This document shows positions 36,170 through 44,230 of a DNA stretch of 64,000 bases, one piece after another. The position numbers and the translations under genes were made by a program. Each line of letters begins with the position of its first letter. Position 1 is the stretch's first letter. This stretch comes from JAKFEW01 sp036675505 (GTDB lineage Bacteria; Cyanobacteriota; Sericytochromatia; S15B-MN24; JAQBPE01), in NCBI GenBank assembly GCA_036675505.1, contig JAKFEW010000141.1, positions 62,001 through 126,000 of the forward strand, in the 5' to 3' direction. Below the pieces are notes generated by a model. That model saw only the letters and a list, made by a program, of their open reading frames with translations, ran no database searches and was not told the origin of the DNA.

Positions 36170-36955
36170 TCAGCGCTTCGAAGGCTCCGGCGAATCGAGC
36201 TGCAGGTCCCACTGCCGGATCGGCTCGAGCATCGGGTAGTGGGTCATGTCGTACTGGATCGGCGTGATCGAGACGTAGTTGTCGCGCACGGCGACGACGT
36301 CCGAGTCGTGGTCCTCGCCTTCCTCGCTGGCCTCGCCGGCCAGCCAGTAGTGCGTGCGGCCACGTGGGTCGGTGCGATGCTCGAAGACGTCCTTGTACTT
36401 GCGCACGCCGAGCTTGGTCACCTTCACGCCGGCATAGCCGTCGCCCTGCATCGCCGGGCAGTTCACGTTCAGCAGGAACTTGGGCGGCAGCGTGCGGCTC
36501 GCGAGTTGCCTGACCAAGTTGGCGGCGAAGGCCGCGGCCCGTTCGTAGCCCTGGTCCGAGAAGGTCGCGAGCGAAAAGGCGATCGCCGGCGCCCCGTTGA
36601 TGACGCCCTCGAGGGCCGCCGACACGGTGCCCGAGTAGAGCACGTCCGTGCCGAGGTTCGGCCCGCGGTTGATGCCCGAGCAGACCAGGTCCGGCGGCGC
36701 CGGCATGATCGCGCCGAGCGCCAGCTTCACGCAGTCCGAAGGCGTGCCGGTGATCGCCCAGGCGCCCTTCACGTGGCCGCCGAGGTCGTACGGATCCGCG
36801 CGCAGCGGGCGGTGGAGCGTGAGCGCATGGCCGGTCGCGCTGCGCTCGCGATCGGGCGCCAGCACGTAGACGTCGTTCTCCTCAGCGAGCGCGAGCGCGA
36901 GCGCGGCGATGCCCGGGGCCTTGATGCCGTCGTCGTTGGAGACCAGGATCCGCAT
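36170..36955 (-). CDS. surE: 5'/3'-nucleotidase SurE
   Basis: The ATG at 36955 is right after CTAGAAAGAGG. The 261-residue protein starts MRILVSNDDG, the family metal motif (D8, D9), followed by APDRERSATGHALTLH and CSGINRGPNLG (Asn in the metal site). SurE is a metal-dependent nucleoside monophosphatase acting on 5' and 3' nucleotides and short polyphosphate, with a role in stationary survival. The length is standard. A longer open frame reaches 37678, but the upstream part belongs to another frame of dedA. The dedA stop is 11 bases upstream, so dedA-surE is an operon. Confidence 0.95.
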   Translation of the reverse strand: MRILVSNDDGIKAPGIAALALALAEENDVYVLAPDRERSATGHALTLHRPLRADPYDLGGHVKGAWAITGTPSDCVKLALGAIMPAPPDLVCSGINRGPNLGTDVLYSGTVSAALEGVINGAPAIAFSLATFSDQGYERAAAFAANLVRQLASRTLPPKFLLNVNCPAMQGDGYAGVKVTKLGVRKYKDVFEHRTDPRGRTHYWLAGEASEEGEDHDSDVVAVRDNYVSITPIQYDMTHYPMLEPIRQWDLQLDSPEPSKR

Positions 36956-36966
36956 AGCGCCTCTTT

Positions 36967-37647
36967 CTAGGGGTGCGGCTCGTCGGGTGAGCGAGGGAGA
37001 ACGGGGGTGGTCGGCGCTTCCGGCGTGCCGGCCTGCATCGTACCCGCCTGGCGCTTGGCGCGCCAGACTTTGAAAGCGAGCCAGACCACGAGCAGGACGA
37101 CGAGCCCCAGCAGCGTCAGGCCGAGGCTGTGCAGCAGCTTGTGGGCGTGCTCGCCGAGCTTGTACGCGACGCCCACGACCACCGCGGCCCAGATGATCGC
37201 GCCGCCGGCGTTGAAGGCGAAGAAGCGCGGCCACGGCATGTGGATCATGCCGGCGAGCGGCCCCGCGAAGATGCGCAGCAGGGCGACGAAGCGGCCGAAG
37301 AAGACCGCCCAGTCGCTGTGGCGTCGGAATTGCGCCTCGGTCGCTTCGAGCTGCGCCTCCGTCACGTGGCCGAGGCGGGCCAGGCGGTAGAGCAGCGGTC
37401 GGCCGCCCTTGAGGCCAACCCAGTAGCCGATGTTGTCGCCCAGGATCGCGCCGCACACGACCGCCAGGTAGACGAGCTCGACCCGCAGGATCTTCTGGCC
37501 CGCGAAGACGCTGGCGATGACGATGATGGTCTCGCCGGGCACCGGGATGCCGGCGTTTTCCAGCATAATGCCGAGGAAGACGGCCAGGTAACCCCATTGT
37601 TGGACCCATTCGGCGACGGGCCCGCCGAGGTCCAGGATCTCCTCCAT
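36967..37647 (-). CDS. DedA family membrane protein
   Basis: The 226-residue protein has four or five membrane spans. The DedA signature is GETIIVIASVFAG (about 38-50) with the acidic residue in the ENAGIPVPGE loop, then GAILGDNIGYWVGLKGG and FVALLRIFAGPLAGMIHMPWPRFFAFNAGGAIIWA. DedA proteins (SNARE-associated/VTT fold) act as undecaprenyl phosphate or phospholipid scramblases. The C-terminal tail of 40 residues is basic and Pro-rich. It is first in an operon with surE. A promoter-like TAAGAT sits in the loop of the inverted repeat 37686-37732. Confidence 0.93.
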   Translation of the reverse strand: MEEILDLGGPVAEWVQQWGYLAVFLGIMLENAGIPVPGETIIVIASVFAGQKILRVELVYLAVVCGAILGDNIGYWVGLKGGRPLLYRLARLGHVTEAQLEATEAQFRRHSDWAVFFGRFVALLRIFAGPLAGMIHMPWPRFFAFNAGGAIIWAAVVVGVAYKLGEHAHKLLHSLGLTLLGLVVLLVVWLAFKVWRAKRQAGTMQAGTPEAPTTPVLPRSPDEPHP

Positions 37648-37685
37648 GACAGCCCCACATCACGGTTTCGGGGAACACGGACGCG

Positions 37686-37732
37686 AACGCCCCGCGGCCC
37701 TCATCTTAGCACAAGGGGATCCGCGGGGCGTT
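37686..37732. promoter_or_regulatory. 12-base inverted repeat between dedA and the NlpC/P60 gene
   Basis: Perfect arms (AACGCCCCGCGG, 37686-37697, and its complement at 37721-37732) are separated by 23 bases. It is 24 bases beyond the stop of the NlpC/P60 gene, so it may be a terminator. The loop contains TGCTAAGAT, a possible extended -10 for dedA. Confidence 0.45.
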
Positions 37733-37755
37733 GACGGCGGTCACGCCGTAAGGGC

Positions 37756-38997
37756 TTACGCGAGCGCCTGGTTCAGGTTCCGCACGTCCTGCGCGAACGC
37801 CTGGTAGCCGTTGAGGCCGCCGTTCACCGCGCGCCGCACGCCTTCCCAGTCGCCGGCCTGCGCCTTCGCCGGGATGCCGCGGTCCTTGAAGTACTGCACC
37901 AGGATCTTCGCGGCGACGTCCGGCCGCAGGGCCAGGTCCGGGTTCTGCTCGAGCGGCAGGCCGAGCTTTTCGCCGTACGCCTTGTAGTTCGCCCGGCCGG
38001 TGAGCTGGATGAAGCCACGGCCCTTGAAGCGCGGGCCGTCGCCCGGCTGGGTGTTGCCGAGGTCCGCGCGGCCCTCGTAGGCCTGGCCGCTCGCGATCTC
38101 CGGGATGGGCTTGAAGCCGCTCTCGACGGAGATCGTCGCGAGGGCGGCGATGACCGTGTTCTTGTCCGTGATGCCGGCTTCCTTGAGCGCGTTGGAGATC
38201 CAGGGCCAGCATTCCTTCACGGCGGCCTCCGAGGCGCCGGTGGCCTGGGCGATTTCGGCGGGGCTGATGTCGAAGTCGAACTTCGCGGCCGGCGGCGCGG
38301 GCGGCGCCGGGGGCACGTTGCTGTTGCCCTCGCCGTTGATGGCGTTCTGGATGCGCGCGTTGCTCGCCTCGATCTGGCGCTGGTTGTCGCGCATCGCCGA
38401 TTCATTCATGAAGTTCAGGCCGCTCGAGCGGCCACCGCCGCCGACGCTCGCGCTGTCGCCGCCACCGCCCGCGGAGCCACCGCCGCCGGACGAGCCGCCA
38501 CCGCCCGAGCCGCCCGAAGGGGCGTCCACGGGGATGCCGGTGGTGTCCACCGCCGCGCCGGCCTCGTCGAAGACGCGCCGGGCCGATTCCCAGCCGTCGA
38601 CCGAGCTGACCTTGACCACGTCGCCGGTCTTGGGCGCGTGCAGCACCTGGCCGTTGCCGATGTAGATGCCGACGTGGTACGCCGGGTTGCCCTTGAAGAC
38701 GAGGTCGCCGGGCTTGAGGTCGCTCATGCTGACCGGCTTGCCCTTGCGCTGCTGCACCGCGGCCGTGCCGTCGAGGTTGATGCCGGCCATGCGGCCGGCC
38801 TGCGTGACGAGGCCGGAGCAGTCGACGGGGCCTGGCTTGCTGAATGTGCCGCCCGCGTGGCCACCGCCCCAGAGGTAGTTCTGGCCGCGGAAGCTCATGG
38901 CTTTCTCGAGGAAGCGATCGGCGTCGTTCTTGGGAGCCTCGGGCTTGTTGTTCGCGCCCGCCGTCTCGGTGGTGCGGTGCGTGCTCACATGCGTCAT
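37756..38997 (-). CDS. NlpC/P60 endopeptidase fused to GH19 lysozyme/chitinase-like domain
   Basis: The 413-residue protein starts at an ATG with GGAGGAAG upstream. An NlpC/P60 domain (about 25-145) has catalytic Cys60 in PVDCSGLV, H108 in PAYHVGIYIG and H120. A Gly/Ser-rich linker (about 165-195) and a coiled segment follow. The GH19-like lytic domain (about 255-413) carries TISVESGFKP (likely catalytic Glu), YEGRADLGNTQPGDGPRFKGRGFIQLTG and the N-L-N tail. The two domains could cut peptide stems and glycan strands of murein. No signal peptide or membrane segment is visible, unlike most such autolysins, so export may need a lysis or contractile system. It is monocistronic by layout. Confidence 0.85.
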   Translation of the reverse strand: MTHVSTHRTTETAGANNKPEAPKNDADRFLEKAMSFRGQNYLWGGGHAGGTFSKPGPVDCSGLVTQAGRMAGINLDGTAAVQQRKGKPVSMSDLKPGDLVFKGNPAYHVGIYIGNGQVLHAPKTGDVVKVSSVDGWESARRVFDEAGAAVDTTGIPVDAPSGGSGGGGSSGGGGSAGGGGDSASVGGGGRSSGLNFMNESAMRDNQRQIEASNARIQNAINGEGNSNVPPAPPAPPAAKFDFDISPAEIAQATGASEAAVKECWPWISNALKEAGITDKNTVIAALATISVESGFKPIPEIASGQAYEGRADLGNTQPGDGPRFKGRGFIQLTGRANYKAYGEKLGLPLEQNPDLALRPDVAAKILVQYFKDRGIPAKAQAGDWEGVRRAVNGGLNGYQAFAQDVRNLNQALA

Positions 38998-39136
38998 CGG
39001 GCTTCCTCCAACTCTCCGTGGGGCACTCCACCCGCCCCGGTTCGATGGTTATACCGCGCGCCCAGGCTCCCCCTGCGTCATTTGATGCAAGCGAAAAATG
39101 CTTTTAACAATTACCAAACAAACCGGCGAACGCCGA

Positions 39137-40537
39137 TCAAGCCTCGCTCGACCCGCCGGATTCGTCCGTCGACGGCAGCTCTTCGGGGCGCAGGCCCAAG
39201 CGGAGCCGCGTGATGCGATGGCCTTCCAGCTCGTGCACGGTGAGCTGGGCGCGGTCGAGCTCGACGACGTCGCCCACCGCGGGCTCGCGGCCCACCTGGC
39301 CGAACACCAGGCCGGCCATCGTGTCGTAGTCGTCGGTGGGGAGCTCCGTGCCGAAGCGATCGTTGAAGTCCGCGATGCGCAGGCTGCCGTCCAGCAGGTA
39401 GATGCCGTCGCCCACCAGCTGGATCTCGTCCTCGGGCTCGTCGAACTCGTCGTCGATCTCGCCCACCAGCTCCTCGAGCAGGTCCTCGAGCGAGATGAGG
39501 CCAGCGGTGCCGCCGAATTCGTCCATCACGATCGCCATCTGCGTGCGGCTCTTCTGCATCTCGGCCAACAAATCGTCGACCTGCTTGCTCTCCGGCACGA
39601 ACGGCACGTCGCGCAGCAACTTGCGCAGCTGGAACTCCTCGGGCGACTTGTTTGCGGCCATGAACTGGAAGAGATCCTTGGTGTGAAGCACGCCGAGGAT
39701 GTTGTCGATCGTGTCTTCATAGACCGGCATCCGCGAATGCTGCTCCTCGCAGACCAGCTTCACGACGTCGTGCCAGGTCGCGGTGGCAGGCAGGACGACC
39801 ATGTCCGGGCGCGGCACCATCAGCTCGCGCGCGCGGCGGTCGGCGAAGCCGAAGACCTTGTGGAGCATCTCCTGCTCCTGGGCCTCGAGGATGCCGACCT
39901 CGTGCGACGCGCTCACGATGCGCTTGAGCTCGTCTTCCGTGTACACCAGGTGGTGGTGCGGCGCGGCCTCGATCCCCAGGCGATCGAGCATCCATTGGCC
40001 GGACTTGTTCAGCACGTGGATGAAAGGCGTGCAAACGGTCGCCATCAGCTCGAGCGGCAGCCCGGTGAAGAGCACGGTGGCCTCGGTGCGTTGCAGCGCG
40101 AGCGCCTTGGGAATGTACTCGCCCAGCACGATGTGCATGTAGGTGATGATGATGAAGGTGATGACGGTGGCGATGGTGTGCGCCAACGCGAGCGAAATCA
40201 GGCTGATCACGCCGATCTTGGCGAAGCCCACGACGATGAGCGACGCGACGGTGGGCTCCGCCACCCAGCCCAGGGCCAGCGAGGCCAGCGTGATGCCGAT
40301 CTGCGAGGCCGACAGGAAGCGGTTGGGGTCCGCCTTCGCGCGCTTGAGGACCTTCGCGACCCGGTTGCCCTCTTCGGCGAGTTGGTCGATGCGGGTCGCG
40401 CGCATGCTGACCAGCGAGAATTCGGCGGCCACGAAGAAACCGTTCGCTGCGACCAGTACGAGCACGATCGACAGGTTCAGCGCGATCGTGAAGGGGTCGA
40501 GATGGGGGAGCGCTAGGGCGGCGTCGGCGGGCGTCAT
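39137..40537 (-). CDS. CNNM/CorC-HlyC family membrane protein (DUF21, CBS pair, CorC_HlyC)
   Basis: The 466-residue protein has an N-terminal DUF21 (CNNM) transmembrane domain (four spans, about 18-210) and a loop FFVAAEFSLVSMRATRID characteristic of the family. A pair of CBS domains (about 220-350; TWHDVVKLVCEEQHSRMPVYEDTID) and a CorC_HlyC domain (about 365-455) follow. Family members transport or sense Mg2+ (Na+/Mg2+ exchange). The C-terminal domain has the normal ADF-NDRFG segment. The ATG at 40537 lacks a strong ribosome binding site. It is divergent from the plus-strand gene at 40646. Confidence 0.92.
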   Translation of the reverse strand: MTPADAALALPHLDPFTIALNLSIVLVLVAANGFFVAAEFSLVSMRATRIDQLAEEGNRVAKVLKRAKADPNRFLSASQIGITLASLALGWVAEPTVASLIVVGFAKIGVISLISLALAHTIATVITFIIITYMHIVLGEYIPKALALQRTEATVLFTGLPLELMATVCTPFIHVLNKSGQWMLDRLGIEAAPHHHLVYTEDELKRIVSASHEVGILEAQEQEMLHKVFGFADRRARELMVPRPDMVVLPATATWHDVVKLVCEEQHSRMPVYEDTIDNILGVLHTKDLFQFMAANKSPEEFQLRKLLRDVPFVPESKQVDDLLAEMQKSRTQMAIVMDEFGGTAGLISLEDLLEELVGEIDDEFDEPEDEIQLVGDGIYLLDGSLRIADFNDRFGTELPTDDYDTMAGLVFGQVGREPAVGDVVELDRAQLTVHELEGHRITRLRLGLRPEELPSTDESGGSSEA

Positions 40538-40645
40538 AGGATGCGAAGTATCTTAACATATCTGGTCGGAAGGCCCGTCCGGACGGGTATATCGGACACG
40601 GCGCTCCCGCGCCAGATCGATTCGCCTGATTAGAAGGAGATTCCG

Positions 40646-41173
40646 GTGCTCGACGAGCTTCGTAGGTTTATCGGCCAGATGCCCATTCTCGCCGACCAGC
40701 TGCAGCAGGCGGTTTACCAAAACCGCGGCAACGCCACGAACACCGAGGAACAGCGCTTCTACCTCGAAGAGCTGCACCAGGGCATCGTCAAGCGCCTCAA
40801 GGAGGACCGCAGCCTCTATGGCGTGGTCTACAACCCGGACCTCGAGAACCACTGCCCGATCTGCAGCAAGGAATACAAAGGCTCGTACTTCGAGCTCAAC
40901 AACGCCGCGACGGGCAAGGCGATCGTCAGCTCGATCCGCCTGATCCACGCCCTGGTCGAGCACGAGCAGCTATTCTTCCAGGAGCAGATGATCAACGTCA
41001 GCGGCACGCGCGTCGGCGAGATGCGCCTGGTCCTCGACGTCAAGGCGATCCGCAAGGTGATGGACGGCGGCGACGTGCCTGCCGACGTGCTGGCGGAGGC
41101 CGAGCAGGCGATCGAGATCCAGAAGAAGCAGCTGGCCGAGGTCGGTGAGCTCACCGCCTCCGGCGGTCATTAA
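40646..41173 (+). CDS. Hypothetical protein with Cys-x-x-Cys near pilT
   Basis: The GTG start at 40646 has AAGGAGA six bases upstream. The 175-residue protein is soluble. A helical N-terminal part of about 60 residues is followed by NHCPICSKEYKG (H-C-x-x-C) and by a stretch (FELNNAATGKAIVSSIRLIHALVEHEQLFFQEQM) where a His and Glu could complete a metal site. The C-terminal part is helical and charged. It is 64 bases upstream of pilT, so it may be co-transcribed. No family is recognised; a zinc-ribbon-like role is only inferred from the Cys pair and His. Confidence 0.6.
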   Translation: MLDELRRFIGQMPILADQLQQAVYQNRGNATNTEEQRFYLEELHQGIVKRLKEDRSLYGVVYNPDLENHCPICSKEYKGSYFELNNAATGKAIVSSIRLIHALVEHEQLFFQEQMINVSGTRVGEMRLVLDVKAIRKVMDGGDVPADVLAEAEQAIEIQKKQLAEVGELTASGGH

Positions 41174-41237
41174 GCGCCTGCGGCTAATGCCCGGCACCAT
41201 GTAATCCGATCGCACCCGAGAGCAAAGGAGAGGCGCG

Positions 41238-42371
41238 ATGAACGCCATCGAATTCCAGGAACAGGTCGTCAAATCGCCTCTGACCGCCATCATGCGGCAG
41301 GCGATCGAGGAGGGCGCGGCCGACGTCCACATCAAGGCCAACCTGCCGCCGATGTTCGTCATCAACGGCCAGGTCGTGCCGATGAAGGGCTGCCCCGCGC
41401 TGCCGCCCGAGGGCGTCGTCAAGCTGATGTACGGCATCCTGCCGGAAGCCAAGCAGCGCATGTTCGAGGAGAAGCTCGAGATCGACACCTCGTTCGCGGT
41501 GCCCGGCCTCGCGCGCTTCCGCGTCAACCTCTTCCACAACGACCACACGGTGGCGGCCGTCATCCGCATCATCCCGCCGGACATCCGCTCGGTCGAGCAC
41601 CTCGGCCTGCCGCCGGCAGTCAAGAAGGTCATCTTCGAGCGCCAGGGCCTGTTCCTGGTGACCGGGCCGACCGGCTCGGGCAAGACGACCACGCTCGCCG
41701 CGTTGATCGATTACTACAACGCCAACAAGTCGGGCCACCTCGTCACGATCGAGGACCCGATCGAGGTCATGCACACGCACAAGAAGTGCGTGATCTCGCA
41801 GCGCGAGGTGGGGGAAGACACGCACTCGTTCACCGCCGCGATCAAGTCGGCCCTGCGTCAGGCGCCGAACATCATCCTGATCGGCGAGCTGCGCGACCGC
41901 GAGACGATCGAGCTGGCGCTCAAGGCCGCCGAGACTGGTCACATGGTCTTCTCGACGCTCCACACCAACGACGCCGTCCAGACCATCTACCGCGTCATCA
42001 ACGTCTTCCCGCCGCACGAGCAGGGCCCGATCCGCCTGGCGCTCGCGAACTCGCTCAAGGGCTGCCTCGCGCAGCGCCTCGTGCCGCGCTGCGACCGCCC
42101 CGGCCGCGTCCCGGCCGTCGACTTCCTGATCTGCACGCCCACCGCCAAAGACGCGATCCTCAAGAACGAGATCGACAAGCTCTACGATGTCGAGAAGCAG
42201 GGCGTGCTCGAAGGCATGCAGAGCATGAACCAGTCGCTCTACAACTACTACAAGATGGGCGTGGTCGACTGGGACACGGCGATGAGCTACTCCGAGAACC
42301 CGGCGGAGCTCGTGGCGCTGCTGCGCAACCAGGTGCGCGCCGCGTTCCAGCCGGCGGGCTCGGTCGTCTAG
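41238..42371 (+). CDS. pilT: Type IV pilus twitching motility ATPase PilT
   Basis: The 377-residue protein has an N-terminal PilT PAS-like domain (1-100), Walker A GPTGSGKTTT (about 142-151), the Asp box TIEDPIEVMH, Walker B-like IILIGELRDRETI and the His box HTNDA. These distinguish the retraction ATPase PilT from PilB: the AIRNLIRE-like C-terminal motif of PilT is replaced by GMQSMNQSLYNYYKMGVVDWDTA. The protein is cytosolic, hexameric and powers pilus retraction, twitching and DNA uptake. GGAGAGG precedes the ATG. It follows the Cys-pair gene; no other pilus gene is in the window. Confidence 0.94.
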   Translation: MNAIEFQEQVVKSPLTAIMRQAIEEGAADVHIKANLPPMFVINGQVVPMKGCPALPPEGVVKLMYGILPEAKQRMFEEKLEIDTSFAVPGLARFRVNLFHNDHTVAAVIRIIPPDIRSVEHLGLPPAVKKVIFERQGLFLVTGPTGSGKTTTLAALIDYYNANKSGHLVTIEDPIEVMHTHKKCVISQREVGEDTHSFTAAIKSALRQAPNIILIGELRDRETIELALKAAETGHMVFSTLHTNDAVQTIYRVINVFPPHEQGPIRLALANSLKGCLAQRLVPRCDRPGRVPAVDFLICTPTAKDAILKNEIDKLYDVEKQGVLEGMQSMNQSLYNYYKMGVVDWDTAMSYSENPAELVALLRNQVRAAFQPAGSVV

Positions 42372-42383
42372 CCGTCCCGCCCG

Positions 42384-43667
42384 TCAGCCGACCGAGCGGC
42401 CGGTGCCGCTCTGTTGGTTGATCACCAGCTTGCGCCGGCGGATGCTGATCGAGAGCAGCAGGCCGATCGCCACCATGTTCGTGAGCAGGCTCGTGCCGCC
42501 CGCGCTGATGAAGGGCAGCGGGATGCCCGTGACGGGCATGATCCCCGTCGTCATGCCGATGTTCACGAAGAAGTGGAACATGAACATGCTGACGACGCCG
42601 ATGGCCATCAGGCTGCCGAAGTCGTCCTTGGCCTTGAGCGCGATCATCACGCCGCGCCAGGCGAGGAAGAGGAAGACGCACACGAGCGCCGTGCCGCCCA
42701 TGAAGCCGAACTCCTCGCCGATGACCGAGAAGATGAAGTCGGTGTGCTGCTCCGGGATGAAGTGCAGCTGGGTCTGGGTGCCCTCGAGGAAGCCCTTGCC
42801 GTACATGCCGCCCGAGCCGATCGCGACCTTCGACTGGATGATGTGGTAGCCCGACCCCAGCGGGTCGGCCTCGGGGTTCATGAATACCACCAGGCGCTGG
42901 CGCTGGTAGGGCTTGAGCAGGCCCCAGAGCAGCGGCAGCGTGAACGCGGCAGCCGCGTTCGCCGCCACCAACGCCACCTTCACGCCCCAGTGGATCTTGA
43001 AGAAGCGCCAGGCCCAGACGCCCAGCGCGACCAGGTACGCGACCCAGAGCGGCCAGCCGATCAGGCTGAGCGCCACGCTGATCGCCGGCGTGACGAGCGC
43101 GAAGAGCACGGCGAGCGGCAGGCCGGCCCAGAAGAGCATACCGAGCGTGATCGCGCAGAACACCAGCGAGGTGCCGAGGTCGGGCTGCTTGAAGATCAGC
43201 GCGAACGGGACCGCGACGTGCAGCGCCACCGGCAAGAGCACCTTGGGGTCCTTGGCCGGGCGCAGCGAGAGCAGCTTCGCCAGCGTGATGATCAGCGCGA
43301 GCTTGGCGAACTCGGAGGGCTGGATGGTCATGAAGCCCAGGTTGATCCAGCGCTGGGCGCCGAGCGCGGCGTGCCCCGCGAAGAGCACGAAGCCCAGCAG
43401 GGCGATGTTGCCCCAGTATATCCAGCGCGACAGGTTGAACAACCAGGCGTAATCGTAGAACAGCACCATCAGCATCGCGATGGTCGCGGGGACGAGGTAG
43501 ATGAGCTGGCGCTTGAACTCGGAAGCCGCCCCGCCCGTGCCGCCCGGCGTGCCCTGCGTGGCGCTGTAAATGGCCATGAGGCCCGTGCAAACCAGCAGCA
43601 GGACCGTGACCAGCAGGCTCCAATCGAAGCTGCGCCACTGGCGATTTTCGGCGAGGGCGGTGGCCAT
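42384..43667 (-). CDS. rodA: Rod-shape peptidoglycan glycosyltransferase RodA
   Basis: The 427-residue protein has about ten membrane spans and the SEDS family landmarks. These include GMYGKGFLEGTQTQLHFIPEQHTDFIFSVIGEEFGF, whose QxHFIPEQHTDFIFxxxGEExG block is the SEDS catalytic region (TQLxYLPxxxTDFIxSxxGEE), and the end VTGIPLPFISAGGTSLL. RodA polymerises lipid II during elongation with penicillin-binding protein 2. A Trp-rich extra loop around 200-260 makes it longer than E. coli RodA (370). It is the last gene of the mre-min cluster, 69 bases after minE. Confidence 0.93.
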   Translation of the reverse strand: MATALAENRQWRSFDWSLLVTVLLLVCTGLMAIYSATQGTPGGTGGAASEFKRQLIYLVPATIAMLMVLFYDYAWLFNLSRWIYWGNIALLGFVLFAGHAALGAQRWINLGFMTIQPSEFAKLALIITLAKLLSLRPAKDPKVLLPVALHVAVPFALIFKQPDLGTSLVFCAITLGMLFWAGLPLAVLFALVTPAISVALSLIGWPLWVAYLVALGVWAWRFFKIHWGVKVALVAANAAAAFTLPLLWGLLKPYQRQRLVVFMNPEADPLGSGYHIIQSKVAIGSGGMYGKGFLEGTQTQLHFIPEQHTDFIFSVIGEEFGFMGGTALVCVFLFLAWRGVMIALKAKDDFGSLMAIGVVSMFMFHFFVNIGMTTGIMPVTGIPLPFISAGGTSLLTNMVAIGLLLSISIRRRKLVINQQSGTGRSVG

Positions 43668-43674
43668 GGGGTTT

Positions 43675-43724
43675 GGGTTCCGGACTAGGCTGGTTGAGGG
43701 GACCTGTAATGAACCTCGGAACCC
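43675..43724. promoter_or_regulatory. Inverted repeat in minE-rodA gap
   Basis: GGGTTCCG (43675-43682) and CGGAACCC (43717-43724) are perfect complements around 34 bases, in the 69-base gap upstream of rodA. This could be an mRNA hairpin that tunes rodA translation or a binding site. Confidence 0.3.
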
Positions 43725-43736
43725 GGAGGCCCCAAC

Positions 43737-44213
43737 TTAATCGCTGGCCTCGGCGCGCTCCGCGATCAGATCGCCCGTGCCGCCCGCGCTCTTGAGCTCG
43801 CCCGTGTCGCGGGCATCGCGGTTGGTCGCGGGGCCATCCTCATCTTCGACCGTCGCGAGCGTCACGGGTTCCGGCTTTTCGTCCGGCAAGCGCAGGCCGG
43901 CCTGGACCGCGTGCATCGCCGCGAGCGCATCGGCCGCCTCCGCCTCGGACTTGACCCGGCGGATCGGGATGTTGAGCACCAGGCCGATCGCGCCCTGCTC
44001 ACGCTCGAGTTGGACCTCGAGCGCCTCGGTGTCGATCTCGACGTACTTCGAGAGCACGTTGATCATTTCGGCGCGGATCGCCTCCATCATCGTCGCCGGG
44101 ATGTCCGAGCGATCGTGCATGAGCACGAGGCGCAGGCGGTCCTTCGCCGTGTTCTTGCTGGCGTCCGGCGTCTGGCGGCCCAGGATACGGTCGAGCAGTG
44201 TTGCCAATCCCAT
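43737..44213 (-). CDS. minE: Cell division topological specificity factor MinE
   Basis: The 158-residue protein begins with the MinE membrane-targeting helix (MGLATLLDRILGRQ), then DRLRLVLMHDRSDIPATMMEAIRAEMINVLSKYVEIDTEALEVQLEREQGAIGLVLNIPI, the anti-MinCD strand and dimer domain. Family members usually have 80-90 residues; here an acidic tail of about 65 residues (after about 95) is added. AGGAGG precedes the ATG at eight bases. MinE stimulates MinD ATPase and drives pole-to-pole oscillation. It is preceded by minD (17-base gap). Confidence 0.93.
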   Translation of the reverse strand: MGLATLLDRILGRQTPDASKNTAKDRLRLVLMHDRSDIPATMMEAIRAEMINVLSKYVEIDTEALEVQLEREQGAIGLVLNIPIRRVKSEAEAADALAAMHAVQAGLRLPDEKPEPVTLATVEDEDGPATNRDARDTGELKSAGGTGDLIAERAEASD

Positions 44214-44230
44214 CGGTCAATCCTCCTGCC

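Noticed and set aside
37756..38997. Prophage endolysin implying a prophage
   Set aside because: No capsid, tail, holin or integrase gene is in the neighbourhood; neighbours are household envelope genes.
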